Virus record (IMG/VR): IMGVR_UViG_3300047300_000288 | Location: 1 to 30,439 of that record | DNA length: 30,439 bases | Source: a virus | Reading direction: 5' to 3' (one strand) | In this document: positions 14,252-22,323 of the stretch, one piece after another | How the letters are laid out: every line of letters starts with the position of its first letter | Numbering within the stretch: position 1 is the stretch's first letter | The notes under the pieces: generated by a model | The model's input: only the letters and a program-made list of their open reading frames with translations | Database searches by the model: none | What the model was told of the DNA's origin: nothing | Position numbers and translations under genes: made by a program

Positions 14252-17035
14252 TTAGTAAGTTCTTATTTCTATTGTTGCGTATTGTAGTAAGTCATCTGCC
14301 AAAGCACCAAGTGAGGTATCTTGAGTGACTATCCTTATCTCATTACTATGATACCAGTATGCTGTTGCCAGTCCAGGATTGGTTGTGCCGTTCAGCATGA
14401 TGTATGTCCTATCTGCTGTAGGGAAGGCAGCTGTTAATGTACCTGCATAGAAGCCTGTTGATAACCTTGTCCACACAATGTCACCTATAGTGTTCTCAAA
14501 TACTGTAGCAGAGGGATCAGAAGTGCCACTCTGAAATATGTTAGCTATGTACTTAGAATAGTTCACAACTACTGCACCATTGATACTGCCAGTCACTGTG
14601 AGGTCACTCACTACCATGCCATCATTCTCAAGTACTTGACCATCACCTACTATGATACCCTTAGTACCTGCAGTCACTGTGTTACCTTTGCCCTTGATAA
14701 GTACATCTGCTCCTGGCATGATCACGTTGCTGTTGGCAGCCATTGAACGTAGTACACTATCAAGTCCTACAGCTGTGATTGTATCACCTATAGGGTTGCC
14801 GTTGCCAGTCTGAAAGTTAGCTAAGTCAATCTCAGTATCTACACTGATAAGCTCTACCTTAGTGAGCTGGTTGTTGTTAGCATTGTAGTCAGCTATCTTG
14901 TTGATGTTCCACCATGAGTTATCTATGTAGATCCTATCATTGAGCTTGAGTGACTGGATGTCCACCTCATCAAGGTCAAAGTAAGCTATCAACATCTTGC
15001 CCACGTTAATCTGGTTGACTGTCCTCCTCCAGTACAGGTTATACAGGTTGTTGTTGGTCAATGTACCTACCTCATAGAAGTAGTAGTCATTAGTGCCAAA
15101 GTTGATGTCAAAGGTAGGATACAAAGGGTCATTGAAGTGACCTGTCACAGGGTAGTTAACAAGCCCAAACTCACCCGTAGTACCAAACTCTACTATATCA
15201 TAAGGTTGACATGTACCAACACCACCATCATACAAGATGCGGATGTTGACATTTGGTGCAGCTCCTGCTATGGCTGGGACATAAGCCCCAAAGACTGTAC
15301 GATACACTGGAGTCGGGGAGAACAATAGCTCCTTAACATCCACATCCTTAACATATTCATTCTCAAAAGTATATTCTATCTGACCATATATCTCACTGGT
15401 AGCTTGAGTGTATGCCACATTAGGACCATCATCATCAGGTGCATAGGTTAGCTTGAGCTTCTTATTAGTCACATCCGGAAGGAACATAAGCTCTTGAGCT
15501 CTATCCTTTGCTAACTTAGCTGACCAGTCCTTCTCAGCTCCTGAGTCGTAGTACTCATCCCTATGTCTCAGTATTAGGTTGTACGGGTTATCAACATCCT
15601 GCTCAATGTACAGGTTATACATCTGGAAGATAGCCTTCACAAAGTCAGACTGCTTCACCTCAACTGGCACGTATTGGTTCATGGTCAAGGTTGAGCCACT
15701 CACTTGGATGTTATTAGATGGTAACACTACCATGTTGATAGTAGTCAAGTCAAGGACCACGTTCACATCTACGAAGGTGAAGCCACCCCCTGATGCTATC
15801 CAGTAGTTAGTGCCTAAGCCATTACCCTGTACTACTCCATTCTGAGTACCAACTACCTCAACACCTACATGCAGTACTTGGATGTCACCAGATGCAATAC
15901 CAGGTATCAATCCATTACTTACAGCAGGTATGCTTAATGACTCTGCAAAGGTTAGTATTGTTGTGCTCCCTGTTGCAAGTGGTGAGCCTGTTGGGTAGTC
16001 TACTGTGATGCTTGAGCCATACACATTGACTTGACCAACTCCAGCCACATATACTATTGCAAAGACTCTATACTTATTCTCATCTATTGACCCACCTACT
16101 ATGTTACTCAGTAAAGCTGTACCCCCACTGGTATTGTCAAGGGAGATGCTCCCTCCAATGTTAAGTGTGTACATATAGTGCTCACCTGCTTGAGCATTGG
16201 TGTTGAATGGTGAAGTGTACTTACCAGTGGTAGGGTCAAAGATACCTTGAGTATCTATCACCTCTGACCATCCAGAGTCTACTGCCTCACTGAATGTAAC
16301 GTTGTATCCTGTTGCCTGTACATTGGTGGTGGTCCATGTGTTGGTTGCCTCTACCCTGTAGTCGTTATAGTCTTGGTCATTAGTATCACCATTGTAAGGT
16401 ATCAACAACTTATCAAAGTGTGCAGCCGTTAACTCATTCCATGTGTAGGTGAAACCAGCTACAGCGAATATCCTATCAAAGTAGGTCTTGGCATAGATAG
16501 CAGGTTTAAACTCATTAGCACTATAGCTGTTAGTGTTGTTGAATGGCATCACATACTTATACCCATCTGCCACAGTGTTGACAAAGCTACTCACTATAGC
16601 AGTTGCATCCCATGTATGGTTGAGGTCTGAGAAGTCTAAGTCAGTGAGGTTAGCATTAGTGATGGCAGTAAAGAACTCAGCTCTACTGTCCTTGATGAGT
16701 ACAGTGTAAGACACCTCATCCTCATAGCTGTTATTACTCTGCACCTTGTTCACACTTACCAACTGGAGCAAAGCCTCATCTAAGATAGGCACTCCATTCT
16801 GTATCAGTTGACACTTAGTCAAGGTGTTGATGTTAAATGTTCCAGCTTGGATGTTCACATCATAGTAGTGACCCAGTAGCTCGTTGTTGTTCTTAGTGCC
16901 ATCAAGTACAATGGTTTTAGAGAACGTACCCTTGCGAGATGTTAAATCTCTAATGTCTCCGATGTTAAATGTTATAGGAACTGATACTGTCTCTGCAACA
17001 TCAAGCTCCCCTGTGCTTAGTACTATCTTAACCAT
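14252..17035 (-). CDS. Large baseplate/tail-tip protein
   Basis: 927 residues. The N-terminus contains DIRDLTSRKGTFSKTIVLDGTKNNNELLG and a following hub-like region found in tail proteins of Bacteroidota phages. The middle is β-rich with YFDRIFAVAGFTYTWNEL; the C-terminal ~150 residues (GADVLIKGKGNTVTAGTKGIIVGDGQ...) look like a fibre or adhesin. The position next to the tape measure suits the distal tail hub (Dit/Tal equivalent). Overlaps its upstream neighbour by 8 bases. Confidence 0.65.
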   Translation of the reverse strand: MVKIVLSTGELDVAETVSVPITFNIGDIRDLTSRKGTFSKTIVLDGTKNNNELLGHYYDVNIQAGTFNINTLTKCQLIQNGVPILDEALLQLVSVNKVQSNNSYEDEVSYTVLIKDSRAEFFTAITNANLTDLDFSDLNHTWDATAIVSSFVNTVADGYKYVMPFNNTNSYSANEFKPAIYAKTYFDRIFAVAGFTYTWNELTAAHFDKLLIPYNGDTNDQDYNDYRVEATNTWTTTNVQATGYNVTFSEAVDSGWSEVIDTQGIFDPTTGKYTSPFNTNAQAGEHYMYTLNIGGSISLDNTSGGTALLSNIVGGSIDENKYRVFAIVYVAGVGQVNVYGSSITVDYPTGSPLATGSTTILTFAESLSIPAVSNGLIPGIASGDIQVLHVGVEVVGTQNGVVQGNGLGTNYWIASGGGFTFVDVNVVLDLTTINMVVLPSNNIQVSGSTLTMNQYVPVEVKQSDFVKAIFQMYNLYIEQDVDNPYNLILRHRDEYYDSGAEKDWSAKLAKDRAQELMFLPDVTNKKLKLTYAPDDDGPNVAYTQATSEIYGQIEYTFENEYVKDVDVKELLFSPTPVYRTVFGAYVPAIAGAAPNVNIRILYDGGVGTCQPYDIVEFGTTGEFGLVNYPVTGHFNDPLYPTFDINFGTNDYYFYEVGTLTNNNLYNLYWRRTVNQINVGKMLIAYFDLDEVDIQSLKLNDRIYIDNSWWNINKIADYNANNNQLTKVELISVDTEIDLANFQTGNGNPIGDTITAVGLDSVLRSMAANSNVIMPGADVLIKGKGNTVTAGTKGIIVGDGQVLENDGMVVSDLTVTGSINGAVVVNYSKYIANIFQSGTSDPSATVFENTIGDIVWTRLSTGFYAGTLTAAFPTADRTYIMLNGTTNPGLATAYWYHSNEIRIVTQDTSLGALADDLLQYATIEIRTY

Positions 17036-18530
17036 TGATGATGTCGTTGTTGCTTAACCTAATCTGAACCGACTGCTTGATGAGGTGCTTGTTGCGTAGC
17101 CTCTGTATGTCAAAGGTGTTGTTGAGCACATTACAGCTGATGTACTCAGTACTCTCAGGGATGTGTACAATACAGCCATCCTCATCATAGACTGGTAGTC
17201 CATCTTGAGTAGTGTGATACACCACGTTCTTAACATAGGTCTGAGGTGAGGTTACTAACTCCTGAAAGTATATACCTTCATTCTCACTCATCCAGTTAGT
17301 GTTGAGGTCAATGGTCTTAGTCACTTGGGTGTTATAGTTAACAGTGCCTTGTTCATAAGTCTTATACTTCCATTCTGAGCCAATCACGTATCCAGGTACA
17401 TCCTTGTTGTAGGTATCTCTCTTGATGTTCAGCTTCTCATAGCTCTTAAGCTGGAAGGCAAAGCTACTCCATGAACCCATCCTATCTAAGAACAGGATAT
17501 GACTCTCAGAGATCAATACTCTTCTATCTATGTTCACCTGATACTTAAGTGACTTCACTGGGTTAAAGATACCATCACTGTAGTGAACAGTGTAGTACTG
17601 AGTCGTAGGCTTGACCAATGGAGCAGTGCCACTGACTAAGGTTAACGAGCCATAGTTGTTAGGACCAACTGCCACACCTTTGATGTAGTCAGTTCCTGTG
17701 ATTGACTTATAGAACACTGAGCCGTCATCACTTTGGAAGTACACCCTCTTGTTGACAGGAACAGGACCAACATCCTTAAGGTTGAGCCATAAGTCCTGCC
17801 CAGGTGTGCAGCTGAATGATAGCGGTTGATTAGTCAACCATTGACCATTGACATTGTCAAGCTCGTAGTCAAGCTCATCCCAGAATGGCATGTCAATCCA
17901 TGGCTGTACACCATTGAACACATACTTGTTTAGGGTGCTCACTATGTCTAAGTCTATAGTCTTCCTGTTATCTGCATACTTCACTGAGCCGTTAATGGTC
18001 GCATCTGTTACCTCTGAGTACAAAGCATTGATGGTGAAGGATGTTGTGCCACTCACAGCGATCACTGTGTGCAGTCCTTCCACCCCTGGGTTAGCAACAC
18101 CACCATCCACTTGTATGATGTTCACCTGGTCACCCACAACAAAGGGGTGAGGAGATGAGGGAGTGATACCGACATTGCCGCTTTCATCTGACAATGAAGA
18201 GGTATAAGCTAACTCATATATGTACTCCTCACCTACCTTAACATCGTATTTGTAGTAAGAGTTTGCAGCATCATAGAAGGTAGTGATAGCAGGGTTGAAG
18301 TCAAAGGTAACCATGTTGCTCAGTAGCTTACTCAAGTCCTGCTCACCATAGCCTGTGCCATAAGTGGGTAGTGCCTTATAGTATCCTATCCTGTTGGTAG
18401 TACCTGACTCGAACACCTCAAAGATGTATCTGAACCCAGCGTTGTTGACATTGGTTGAGTCAACTATGAACTTGCACTCATTGTATGCTGGAGTGAACGC
18501 TTGAGGCTCTGCTATTATTGTTGTTGCCAT
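17028..18530 (-). CDS. Tail/baseplate protein
   Basis: 500 residues, β-rich with many Tyr/Asn/Asp. Begins MATTIIAEPQAFTPAYNECKFIVDSTNVNNAGFRYIFEV, characteristic of a tail protein type in Bacteroidota phages that precedes the large hub protein. The segment IDRRVLISESHILFLDRMGSWSSFAFQLKSYEKLNIKR is another visible landmark. It opens the tail operon and its ATG abuts a perfect late element. Receptor contact or baseplate assembly are both possible. Confidence 0.6.
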   Translation of the reverse strand: MATTIIAEPQAFTPAYNECKFIVDSTNVNNAGFRYIFEVFESGTTNRIGYYKALPTYGTGYGEQDLSKLLSNMVTFDFNPAITTFYDAANSYYKYDVKVGEEYIYELAYTSSLSDESGNVGITPSSPHPFVVGDQVNIIQVDGGVANPGVEGLHTVIAVSGTTSFTINALYSEVTDATINGSVKYADNRKTIDLDIVSTLNKYVFNGVQPWIDMPFWDELDYELDNVNGQWLTNQPLSFSCTPGQDLWLNLKDVGPVPVNKRVYFQSDDGSVFYKSITGTDYIKGVAVGPNNYGSLTLVSGTAPLVKPTTQYYTVHYSDGIFNPVKSLKYQVNIDRRVLISESHILFLDRMGSWSSFAFQLKSYEKLNIKRDTYNKDVPGYVIGSEWKYKTYEQGTVNYNTQVTKTIDLNTNWMSENEGIYFQELVTSPQTYVKNVVYHTTQDGLPVYDEDGCIVHIPESTEYISCNVLNNTFDIQRLRNKHLIKQSVQIRLSNNDIING

Positions 18531-18562
18531 ACCTATATTGTACTAAGGTCAGCATCCTGTTA
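18531..18562 (-). promoter_or_regulatory. Late promoter element P18530
   Basis: TAACAGGA (-32 to -25), N12, TACAATATAGGT, ATG. The TAA of the upstream box is the stop codon of terL, so the promoter is compressed into the 30-base gap between the genes. Confidence 0.7.
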
Positions 18563-19729
18563 GAAGGATAGATATGAGTCATCTGTGTAGTACTCTTCCT
18601 TGATGTAGGTAGCTGCATATCGGATGGCATCCATGGCATCATCCCACAGCTTGACGGGCTCATCTGTGATGGTGTCACCTATCTTTTTCCATTTGTAGTT
18701 TTCATACTCCTTCTTAAGTTGTGGATGGTCCTCACAGAACACACCAAAGGTCTTGATGTTATCTATACCTTTCTTCACTACCTTGTTAGCGTTCTCAATG
18801 TAATACCCTGCCCTGTCTATCTCTGCAATGGTCTCAGGTCGTGAATAGTCAGCCAGTATGTTGATGTGCTTCTCTATTCCTAACTGGTCCATCCTTGTGA
18901 TGAGGTCAGTGGTAGTCAAGTAGCTCTCATAGATCACTGGCTCAATGTACAGATCCTTATCCCTCCAATAGACTCTGACTAAGGCAGTAGGGTGATTGTA
19001 ACCGAAGTCAAGTCCATACACATACTCAGTGAACTTAGCAGGTCTATGCTTGACAAAGGTCCATGTGGAGTAGATGTTGCTCTTAGAGATAGCCTTCTCA
19101 CCAAGGGCATATATCTGATACTGTGCCTCATCGGTTCGCTTGAGGTCTTCAATCTGTTTCTTGATACTCTCAGGCAGGAACGGGTTATCCTTGTACGTTG
19201 ACTTGATGAGCACTGACTCCTCCTCTGGTAATTCATAGAGCCATGAGTTGCTCTCACTTGGGTTGTAGTCAAAGATTAGCTTCCCCTCTGTTCTCATGTT
19301 CAGCTGAGTGAAGTCATCATAGTACAGCTCATTGGCTTCATTGCACCATGCTATATCTCTCTTCCTACCTCTAATCTTTTGCTCATCATCTACTGAGAAG
19401 AACTCCACTATTGAGCCATTGTCAAAGGTATAGATGTGTTCAGACTTATTGTGCTTGTTGACATCATATATCTCTAAGGTCTTCATTATCTCAAGGAAGT
19501 CTCTCATCACTGTAGCCCTCAATGCTGGGAAGGTCTTGCGGATGATACTCACTACCTTGCCTCTGTTCTGTAGGCAGTAGACTATGATGAGCTGACATAG
19601 TGAGTAGGTCTTAGATGACCTTGAACCACCCTCATTGATGATGAACCTTGACTCACCATTGAGTGCCTCATAGTTCTTCTCGAATATTACTGTGCTACGT
19701 ATCTCCATAGTGTGCAATAGTTGAACCAT
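18560..19729 (-). CDS. terL: Terminase large subunit
   Basis: 389 residues. Packaging ATPase-nuclease. Walker A at residues 34-41 (GGSRSSKT), Walker B around 125-131 (DIAWCNEANE with the catalytic Glu), and the C-terminal RNase H-like nuclease with D241 (GLDFGYNHP), D294 (ILADYSRPET) and D364/D367 (WDDAMDAIRYA). All key residues are present. The length is short but normal for Terminase_3/6 types. An ATG seven codons downstream is an alternative start. It follows terS after a 42-base gap. Confidence 0.95.
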   Translation of the reverse strand: MVQLLHTMEIRSTVIFEKNYEALNGESRFIINEGGSRSSKTYSLCQLIIVYCLQNRGKVVSIIRKTFPALRATVMRDFLEIMKTLEIYDVNKHNKSEHIYTFDNGSIVEFFSVDDEQKIRGRKRDIAWCNEANELYYDDFTQLNMRTEGKLIFDYNPSESNSWLYELPEEESVLIKSTYKDNPFLPESIKKQIEDLKRTDEAQYQIYALGEKAISKSNIYSTWTFVKHRPAKFTEYVYGLDFGYNHPTALVRVYWRDKDLYIEPVIYESYLTTTDLITRMDQLGIEKHINILADYSRPETIAEIDRAGYYIENANKVVKKGIDNIKTFGVFCEDHPQLKKEYENYKWKKIGDTITDEPVKLWDDAMDAIRYAATYIKEEYYTDDSYLSF

Positions 19730-19771
19730 ACCACTTATTAGTAGTATAGTAGTAAATATGTCTAAGATACA

Positions 19772-20206
19772 CTATTTAATAATAGTTACCTTAATATCAT
19801 TAACAGCCTGACCTTGAGTAGTGGTATCTACCCTCTCAGTGAGGTTGTTAAGTCGCTGGGTTATGGAGGGGTTATACTGCCCAACCATGCCACCTGTTAT
19901 CTGGTCATTCTTAATTGACCTTCTAATACGTGAACAGATACGGACATATGCGGAATATCTCCCATCCTTATTTTCAAAATAATCACTTAAATCTGGACAG
20001 TCAGTATCGAACTTAGTCTCAGGGTGATCACATACAAATTCATAGAAACCTATCTCAGTTAATGGAGCTTCATGAGGCACAGGAACTAAGTTACCAATCT
20101 TATCAAGTTGATAGATAAGTCTTGGATTGTCTTTGACATGTTTCTTATATTGCTCCCAGAGGTCAAGCATCATCTCAGGAGTCTCTATGTACTTATGCTT
20201 TGCCAT
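19772..20206 (-). CDS. terS: Terminase small subunit (DNA-recognition)
   Basis: 144 residues from the ATG at 20206 (MAKHKYIETPEMMLDLWEQYKKHVKDNP), which overlaps the previous gene by 14 bases. An earlier start at 20257 would overlap by 65. Seen: LTEIGFYEFVCDHPETKFDTDCPDLSDYF, helical part SAYVRICSRIRRSIKNDQITGGMVGQYNPSITQRL. This is the pattern of Bacteroidota terS ('DNA-packaging protein' with an end domain of gp3 type). It precedes terL. Confidence 0.75.
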   Translation of the reverse strand: MAKHKYIETPEMMLDLWEQYKKHVKDNPRLIYQLDKIGNLVPVPHEAPLTEIGFYEFVCDHPETKFDTDCPDLSDYFENKDGRYSAYVRICSRIRRSIKNDQITGGMVGQYNPSITQRLNNLTERVDTTTQGQAVNDIKVTIIK

Positions 20207-20963
20207 CTTTAATCTGTTTAAGTTTACGTTGTGCCCATTCAATGCCTTCATCACCACCCCATGCTAACCACATCAATCTACCACATCCATCACCAAGTTC
20301 ACGCTGTGAATTTTGTCTATGCCGTTCAAATCCTGCCATTCTGGATATGGTCTCTTCTGTGAGAGCTTCACCCTTTGCTAGTTGGTTAGCTCTTGCCTTT
20401 CCTACAGCAGTACCACAGCTTCCCCATCCATGCTCTTCTGCCCATCTGAGTGCTATCTTAGCATTCTCAGTAGCAGCTTGAGGGTAGTCTGAGTATGACT
20501 CAGCTAACTTGACTCCTATAGGACCAAGGTCAGCAATGACATCTGCGTTGTTATCATAATGTTTAGCTATCTTGAGCTCTTTAATTTTCTCCACTTTTGC
20601 CTTGTTGCTACCTGTAGCATAGACCCTGGATAGTGGTATCCCTAACTCCTTAGCTCTGTTGATCATTGGTTCAATGTTCCTTCGAGCTGAAATGATGTAA
20701 ACATCTGCACCTTTGGCTATCCATTGCTTAGCTAACTCCATGCCATGTGGTTTAGTTAGGGTCTCATCATAGTCAAATGAGATACGTTGAGCAGCGAAGG
20801 CTCTCCTGTACTTAGCCATTGCAGACATCTTAGACTCCTGCCACTTAGACTCACACACAGCATACCTCTGCTCCTCATTTGGATAGGTATCTGTTGACTC
20901 TTGGTCTGACATACACCTGGTGATGTAGTCATTGTGGGTCTCTTTTGGGTTAGGACTTGGCAT
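20193..20963 (-). CDS. Three-part HAD-phosphatase-like phage protein
   Basis: 256 residues from ATG 20963. (1) Residues 1-45: PSPNPKETHNDYITRCMSD...YPNEEQRYAVCESKW, a Cys-containing module that I also know from the N-termini of phage head proteins. (2) ~60-150: HAD core with FDYDETLT (D64, D66), IISAR (S92), K121/K123 and HYDNNADV (D137). (3) ~200-256: LTEETISRMAGFERHRQNSQ...GCGRLMWLAWGGDEGIEWAQRKL. The HAD catalytic residues appear intact; the substrate is unknown. Lying between the sigma factor and terS, it may serve packaging or DNA end processing. Confidence 0.6.
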   Translation of the reverse strand: MPSPNPKETHNDYITRCMSDQESTDTYPNEEQRYAVCESKWQESKMSAMAKYRRAFAAQRISFDYDETLTKPHGMELAKQWIAKGADVYIISARRNIEPMINRAKELGIPLSRVYATGSNKAKVEKIKELKIAKHYDNNADVIADLGPIGVKLAESYSDYPQAATENAKIALRWAEEHGWGSCGTAVGKARANQLAKGEALTEETISRMAGFERHRQNSQRELGDGCGRLMWLAWGGDEGIEWAQRKLKQIKDGKA

Positions 20964-21204
20964 CTGCTGCTGGTTTCTTTTTACGTTTCTTTTTAGGTGC
21001 TGGTATAGGACCCTCAACAGCCTTATACTCTATGACAGTCACTTCTGGCACTTCCTCAAAGATGTGCTTAAGTCCTATTGACTGGTAGTACTTCACCTTA
21101 GTCATGTCTATCTTATCCACTACTATTGTGCGAGTTCCTAAGATGCGGTCATACACCTTGACAGTAGTACCTAAGTACTCTGGTTTGATTTTAAAATTGC
21201 TCAT
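20950..21204 (-). CDS. Hypothetical small protein with lysine-rich tail
   Basis: 84 residues. A β-rich start (MSNFKIKPEYLGTTVKVYDRILGTRTIVVDKIDMTKVKYYQSIGLKHIFEEV) and a basic disordered C-terminus (PKKKRKKKPAAD). The first part resembles small head/neck proteins from Bacteroidota phages. The tail could bind DNA. Overlaps neighbours on both sides by exactly 14 bases. Confidence 0.6.
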   Translation of the reverse strand: MSNFKIKPEYLGTTVKVYDRILGTRTIVVDKIDMTKVKYYQSIGLKHIFEEVPEVTVIEYKAVEGPIPAPKKKRKKKPAADAKS

Positions 21205-21352
21205 ATTGGTTTATTATTATGAATATTAAATAAAATGCCAGTGTTGCACCAGCGAATTTGAAGAGCATGTATATGTTCTCATTGAATAATGCCAGTACTA
21301 CACCCCATGCCAGGATGTAAGTCAGTAGCCCTATGATATCAACACTCTTCAT
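21191..21352 (-). CDS. 53-residue membrane protein, first gene of the packaging unit
   Basis: MKSVDIIGLLTYILAWGVVL... with two hydrophobic segments (about residues 6-23 and 29-47). It starts at the late element and overlaps the sigma factor gene by 14 bases and the next gene by 14. The regular overlaps and the promoter element support it as a genuine gene. No known family; a membrane role in late infection is possible. Confidence 0.6.
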   Translation of the reverse strand: MKSVDIIGLLTYILAWGVVLALFNENIYMLFKFAGATLAFYLIFIIINQYEQF

Positions 21353-21881
21353 ACCTATATTGTATTGACTTTATATTTTCTTTAATTTCTTTAATCAGGA
21401 AGTAAGCAGAGGTAGTGTTAATATTGAAGTACTTAGCCAGTGCAGTCTGAGTAGAGTGCCCTTTATCATAGTATGCCTCAAAGATTATCCTCTTGATGCG
21501 GTCATGTTGTTGGTTTCTATATATCTCAATGATAGCCTTCTTAAAGTTGTGCCGTTCCTCTATCTCAATCTTATGGTCAAGGTCAGTGGTATCATCTAAG
21601 CTATCACCTATGTACTCCTGTGACCTGTATATGTCATCTCTCTTGGTCCTTGAGCCTTGAGTCCAGATTAACTCATACTTGATGGTGTTAAGTAGGTAGC
21701 TCTTAGCCTTATCTTGAGTCATCTCTGGTAGGTGTACCTTGGTGCAGTGTATGTATGCGTTGTTGATCACTGCATCTGCATCTATTGAGCTGGGTATATT
21801 GAGCACCTTTAAGAAGTGCTTAGTGTATCTGAGCACCTCATCATAGTTGCGGTTGATATATCTATCCAGTTGCTCCTTCAT
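21339..21881 (-). CDS. ECF-like phage sigma factor
   Basis: 180 residues from ATG 21881 (MKEQLDRYINRNYDEVLRYTKHFLK). Region 2-like: IDADAVINNAYIHCTK and the following AKSYLLNTIKYELIWTQGSRTKRD (residues ~33-80). Region 4-like HTH: RIKRIIFEAYYDKGHSTQTALAKYFNINTTSAYFLIKEIKENIK (~126-170). Length and spacing suit ECF sigma factors, which lack regions 1 and 3. The match is from the pattern and is not database-verified. Its 3' end contains a late promoter element, and the elements found upstream of the structural genes are its likely targets. Confidence 0.7.
   Translation of the reverse strand: MKEQLDRYINRNYDEVLRYTKHFLKVLNIPSSIDADAVINNAYIHCTKVHLPEMTQDKAKSYLLNTIKYELIWTQGSRTKRDDIYRSQEYIGDSLDDTTDLDHKIEIEERHNFKKAIIEIYRNQQHDRIKRIIFEAYYDKGHSTQTALAKYFNINTTSAYFLIKEIKENIKSIQYRYEEC
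21353..21384 (-). promoter_or_regulatory. Late promoter element P21352 inside the sigma factor gene
   Basis: TAAAGAAA (-32 to -25), N12, TACAATATAGGT, then the ATG at 21352. The element lies within the last 15 codons of the sigma factor gene, where it encodes the residues IQYRYE. It would let packaging genes be transcribed separately from the sigma gene. Confidence 0.65.
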
Positions 21882-22068
21882 ACCAGATGTTGAAGTCTTT
21901 GAGCCATACCTTCCTACGTACAGATGCACAGAAGCACTCCTTATCTTTGATGCCAGTGACTCTGCTCTTAATACGCTGTAGTTGTATCAGGCTGCTCTTG
22001 GTGAGTAGTCTATCCTCTGGTTGGTTGAGTATTGACTCTATGAGTTGTATATCAGTTTGTTCAAGCAT
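21862..22068 (-). CDS. Small conserved phage protein next to the sigma factor
   Basis: 68 residues from the ATG at 22068 (MLEQTDIQLIESILNQPEDRL...). The signature ECFCASVRRKVWLKDFNIWYE is a pattern I recall from small Bacteroidota phage proteins of unknown function. It has two cysteines but no zinc motif. An earlier start (22152) would overlap the preceding gene much more. It overlaps the sigma factor by 20 bases, so translation of the two is probably linked; it could be a sigma partner or antagonist, but this is a guess. Confidence 0.55.
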   Translation of the reverse strand: MLEQTDIQLIESILNQPEDRLLTKSSLIQLQRIKSRVTGIKDKECFCASVRRKVWLKDFNIWYEGATG

Positions 22069-22268
22069 ACGGCAGTGAGTGATGTGGCACATGCCACTAT
22101 GAATGATTGAGAGTATATCAGAGTGAACCAGAAGGAGCAGCACTTCCAGCAACCTAAGGCAGTGTGTAGCCAGTCAGGGAGTATGAGCCTGTCATCTATG
22201 TAGTTCTGTATGGGCTCGAAGTGGGTGAACCACCATGAGACCACTAATGGTGCTATGTAGTTTATCAT
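22038..22268 (-). CDS. Small membrane protein with CWKC motif
   Basis: 76 residues. MINYIAPLVVSWWFTHFEPIQNYIDDRLILPDWLHTALGCWKCCSFWFTL... has a CxxCC pair (GCWKCC) next to a membrane segment and a second one (IVACATSLTAVCLNKLIY). Small membrane proteins with this form (LxCxKCxxFW.TL) are common in Bacteroidota phages, function unknown. It is the first gene of the sigma factor unit, after the terminator and promoter candidate at 22273-22323. Confidence 0.55.
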   Translation of the reverse strand: MINYIAPLVVSWWFTHFEPIQNYIDDRLILPDWLHTALGCWKCCSFWFTLIYSQSFIVACATSLTAVCLNKLIYNS

Positions 22269-22272
22269 GGCA

Positions 22273-22303
22273 CTAAGATAATGAATGTTGTTGACATAAC
22301 AAA
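22273..22303 (-). promoter_or_regulatory. Candidate host promoter for the sigma factor unit
   Basis: TTTG (22300-22303), 19 bases, TATCTTAG (22273-22280; TAnnTTTG with one mismatch). It overlaps the U-tract of the preceding terminator. The box is only four bases from the ATG at 22268, so this mRNA too would be nearly leaderless, or a later start is used. Confidence 0.35.
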
Positions 22304-22323
22304 GGGGAGCTGTTAACTCCCCT
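22296..22323 (-). terminator. Terminator of the replication operon
   Basis: Minus-strand RNA: perfect 7-bp stem AGGGGAG/CUCCCCU with a 7-base loop followed by a U-rich, interrupted tract UUGUU. Moderate strength; it closes the long operon from the primase to the HTH gene. Confidence 0.6.
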
